The notes beneath the pieces are model-generated. The model did no database searches. It was not told the origin of the DNA and was given only the letters and a program-made list of their open reading frames with translations. Positions 63,932-64,000 of a stretch of 64,000 bases of DNA are shown one piece after another. The stretch lies in contig NW_002060951.1 of NCBI RefSeq assembly GCF_000150275.1, positions 762,328 through 826,327 on the forward strand. Direction: 5' to 3'. The position numbers and the translations under genes are program-made. This DNA is from Trichoplax adhaerens. Its lineage: Eukaryota > Placozoa > Uniplacotomia > Trichoplacea > Trichoplacidae. Position 1 is the first letter of the stretch, and each line of letters starts with the position of its first letter.

Positions 63932-64000
63932 ATGTCTACTTTGCGTGCTCTTCCAGTCGATAGTATCGTTGTTGAAAGACGTTTTTATAGCGGTAGCATA
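63932..64000 (+). CDS. Possible 5' end of a gene running off the window
   Basis: An ATG at 63932 opens a frame to the window end: MSTLRALPVDSIVVERRF and a few more residues, 23 codons in all. Its position, facing away from patatin B across an array-rich region, fits the divergent pattern of the other pairs. No family recognised; the frame is too short to be sure it is coding. Confidence 0.3.
   Translation, partial: MSTLRALPVDSIVVERRFYSGSI

Overview
This is an AT-rich, intron-dense nuclear segment from an animal. The genes are split into many short exons with GT-AG introns, mostly 60-700 nt, and the gene set includes metazoan families: a RING-UIM-MAP3K1 kinase, a TESK kinase and EPS15. Roughly one gene per 6-7 kb, short introns and AT richness fit a placozoan (Trichoplax/Hoilungia type) best. 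A sponge or another early-branching animal cannot be excluded from sequence alone.

Layout from left to right: MAP3K1-like 3' part (+, 137-3194); TESK-type kinase (-, 12183-6479); FAM50A/XAP5 (+, 13655-15380); METTL16 (-, 18980-17019); EPS15 (+, 19398-28463); cystathionine gamma-lyase (-, 33137-28922); mitochondrial ferredoxin FDX2 (+, 35751-37015); then two tandem paralogous patatin phospholipases with EF-hand-like C-terminal parts (-, 49415-40251 and about 60428-55639). At the right edge, an ATG at 63932 (+) opens a frame that runs off the window. All exon boundaries were joined by hand from reading-frame phase, splice consensus and family similarity. Seven genes rebuild to lengths and C-termini expected for their families.

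Orientation alternates almost strictly (+ - + - + - + - -), so genes sit as divergent and convergent pairs. Every head-to-head intergenic region in the window (12.2-13.6 kb, 19.0-19.4 kb, 33.1-35.7 kb, 60.4-63.9 kb) carries arrays of GTAC-centred pentamers (AGTAC/TGTAC, as in CTGTACAGTAC). The tail-to-tail intergenic regions hold only isolated copies. This is the most systematic non-coding signal here and may mark bidirectional promoters.

The genes do not form one pathway: they cover kinase signalling (MAP3K1, TESK), RNA processing or methylation (FAM50A, METTL16), endocytosis (EPS15), sulfur amino-acid metabolism (CTH) and Fe-S biogenesis (FDX2). The most unusual locus is the patatin pair. 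Both carry a poly-cysteine insert just before the catalytic Asp-Gly-Gly and an EF-hand-like C-terminal region. Copy A has a second EF-hand unit, a decayed duplicate of its terminal exon, and a long acidic tail with a 27-bp minisatellite.
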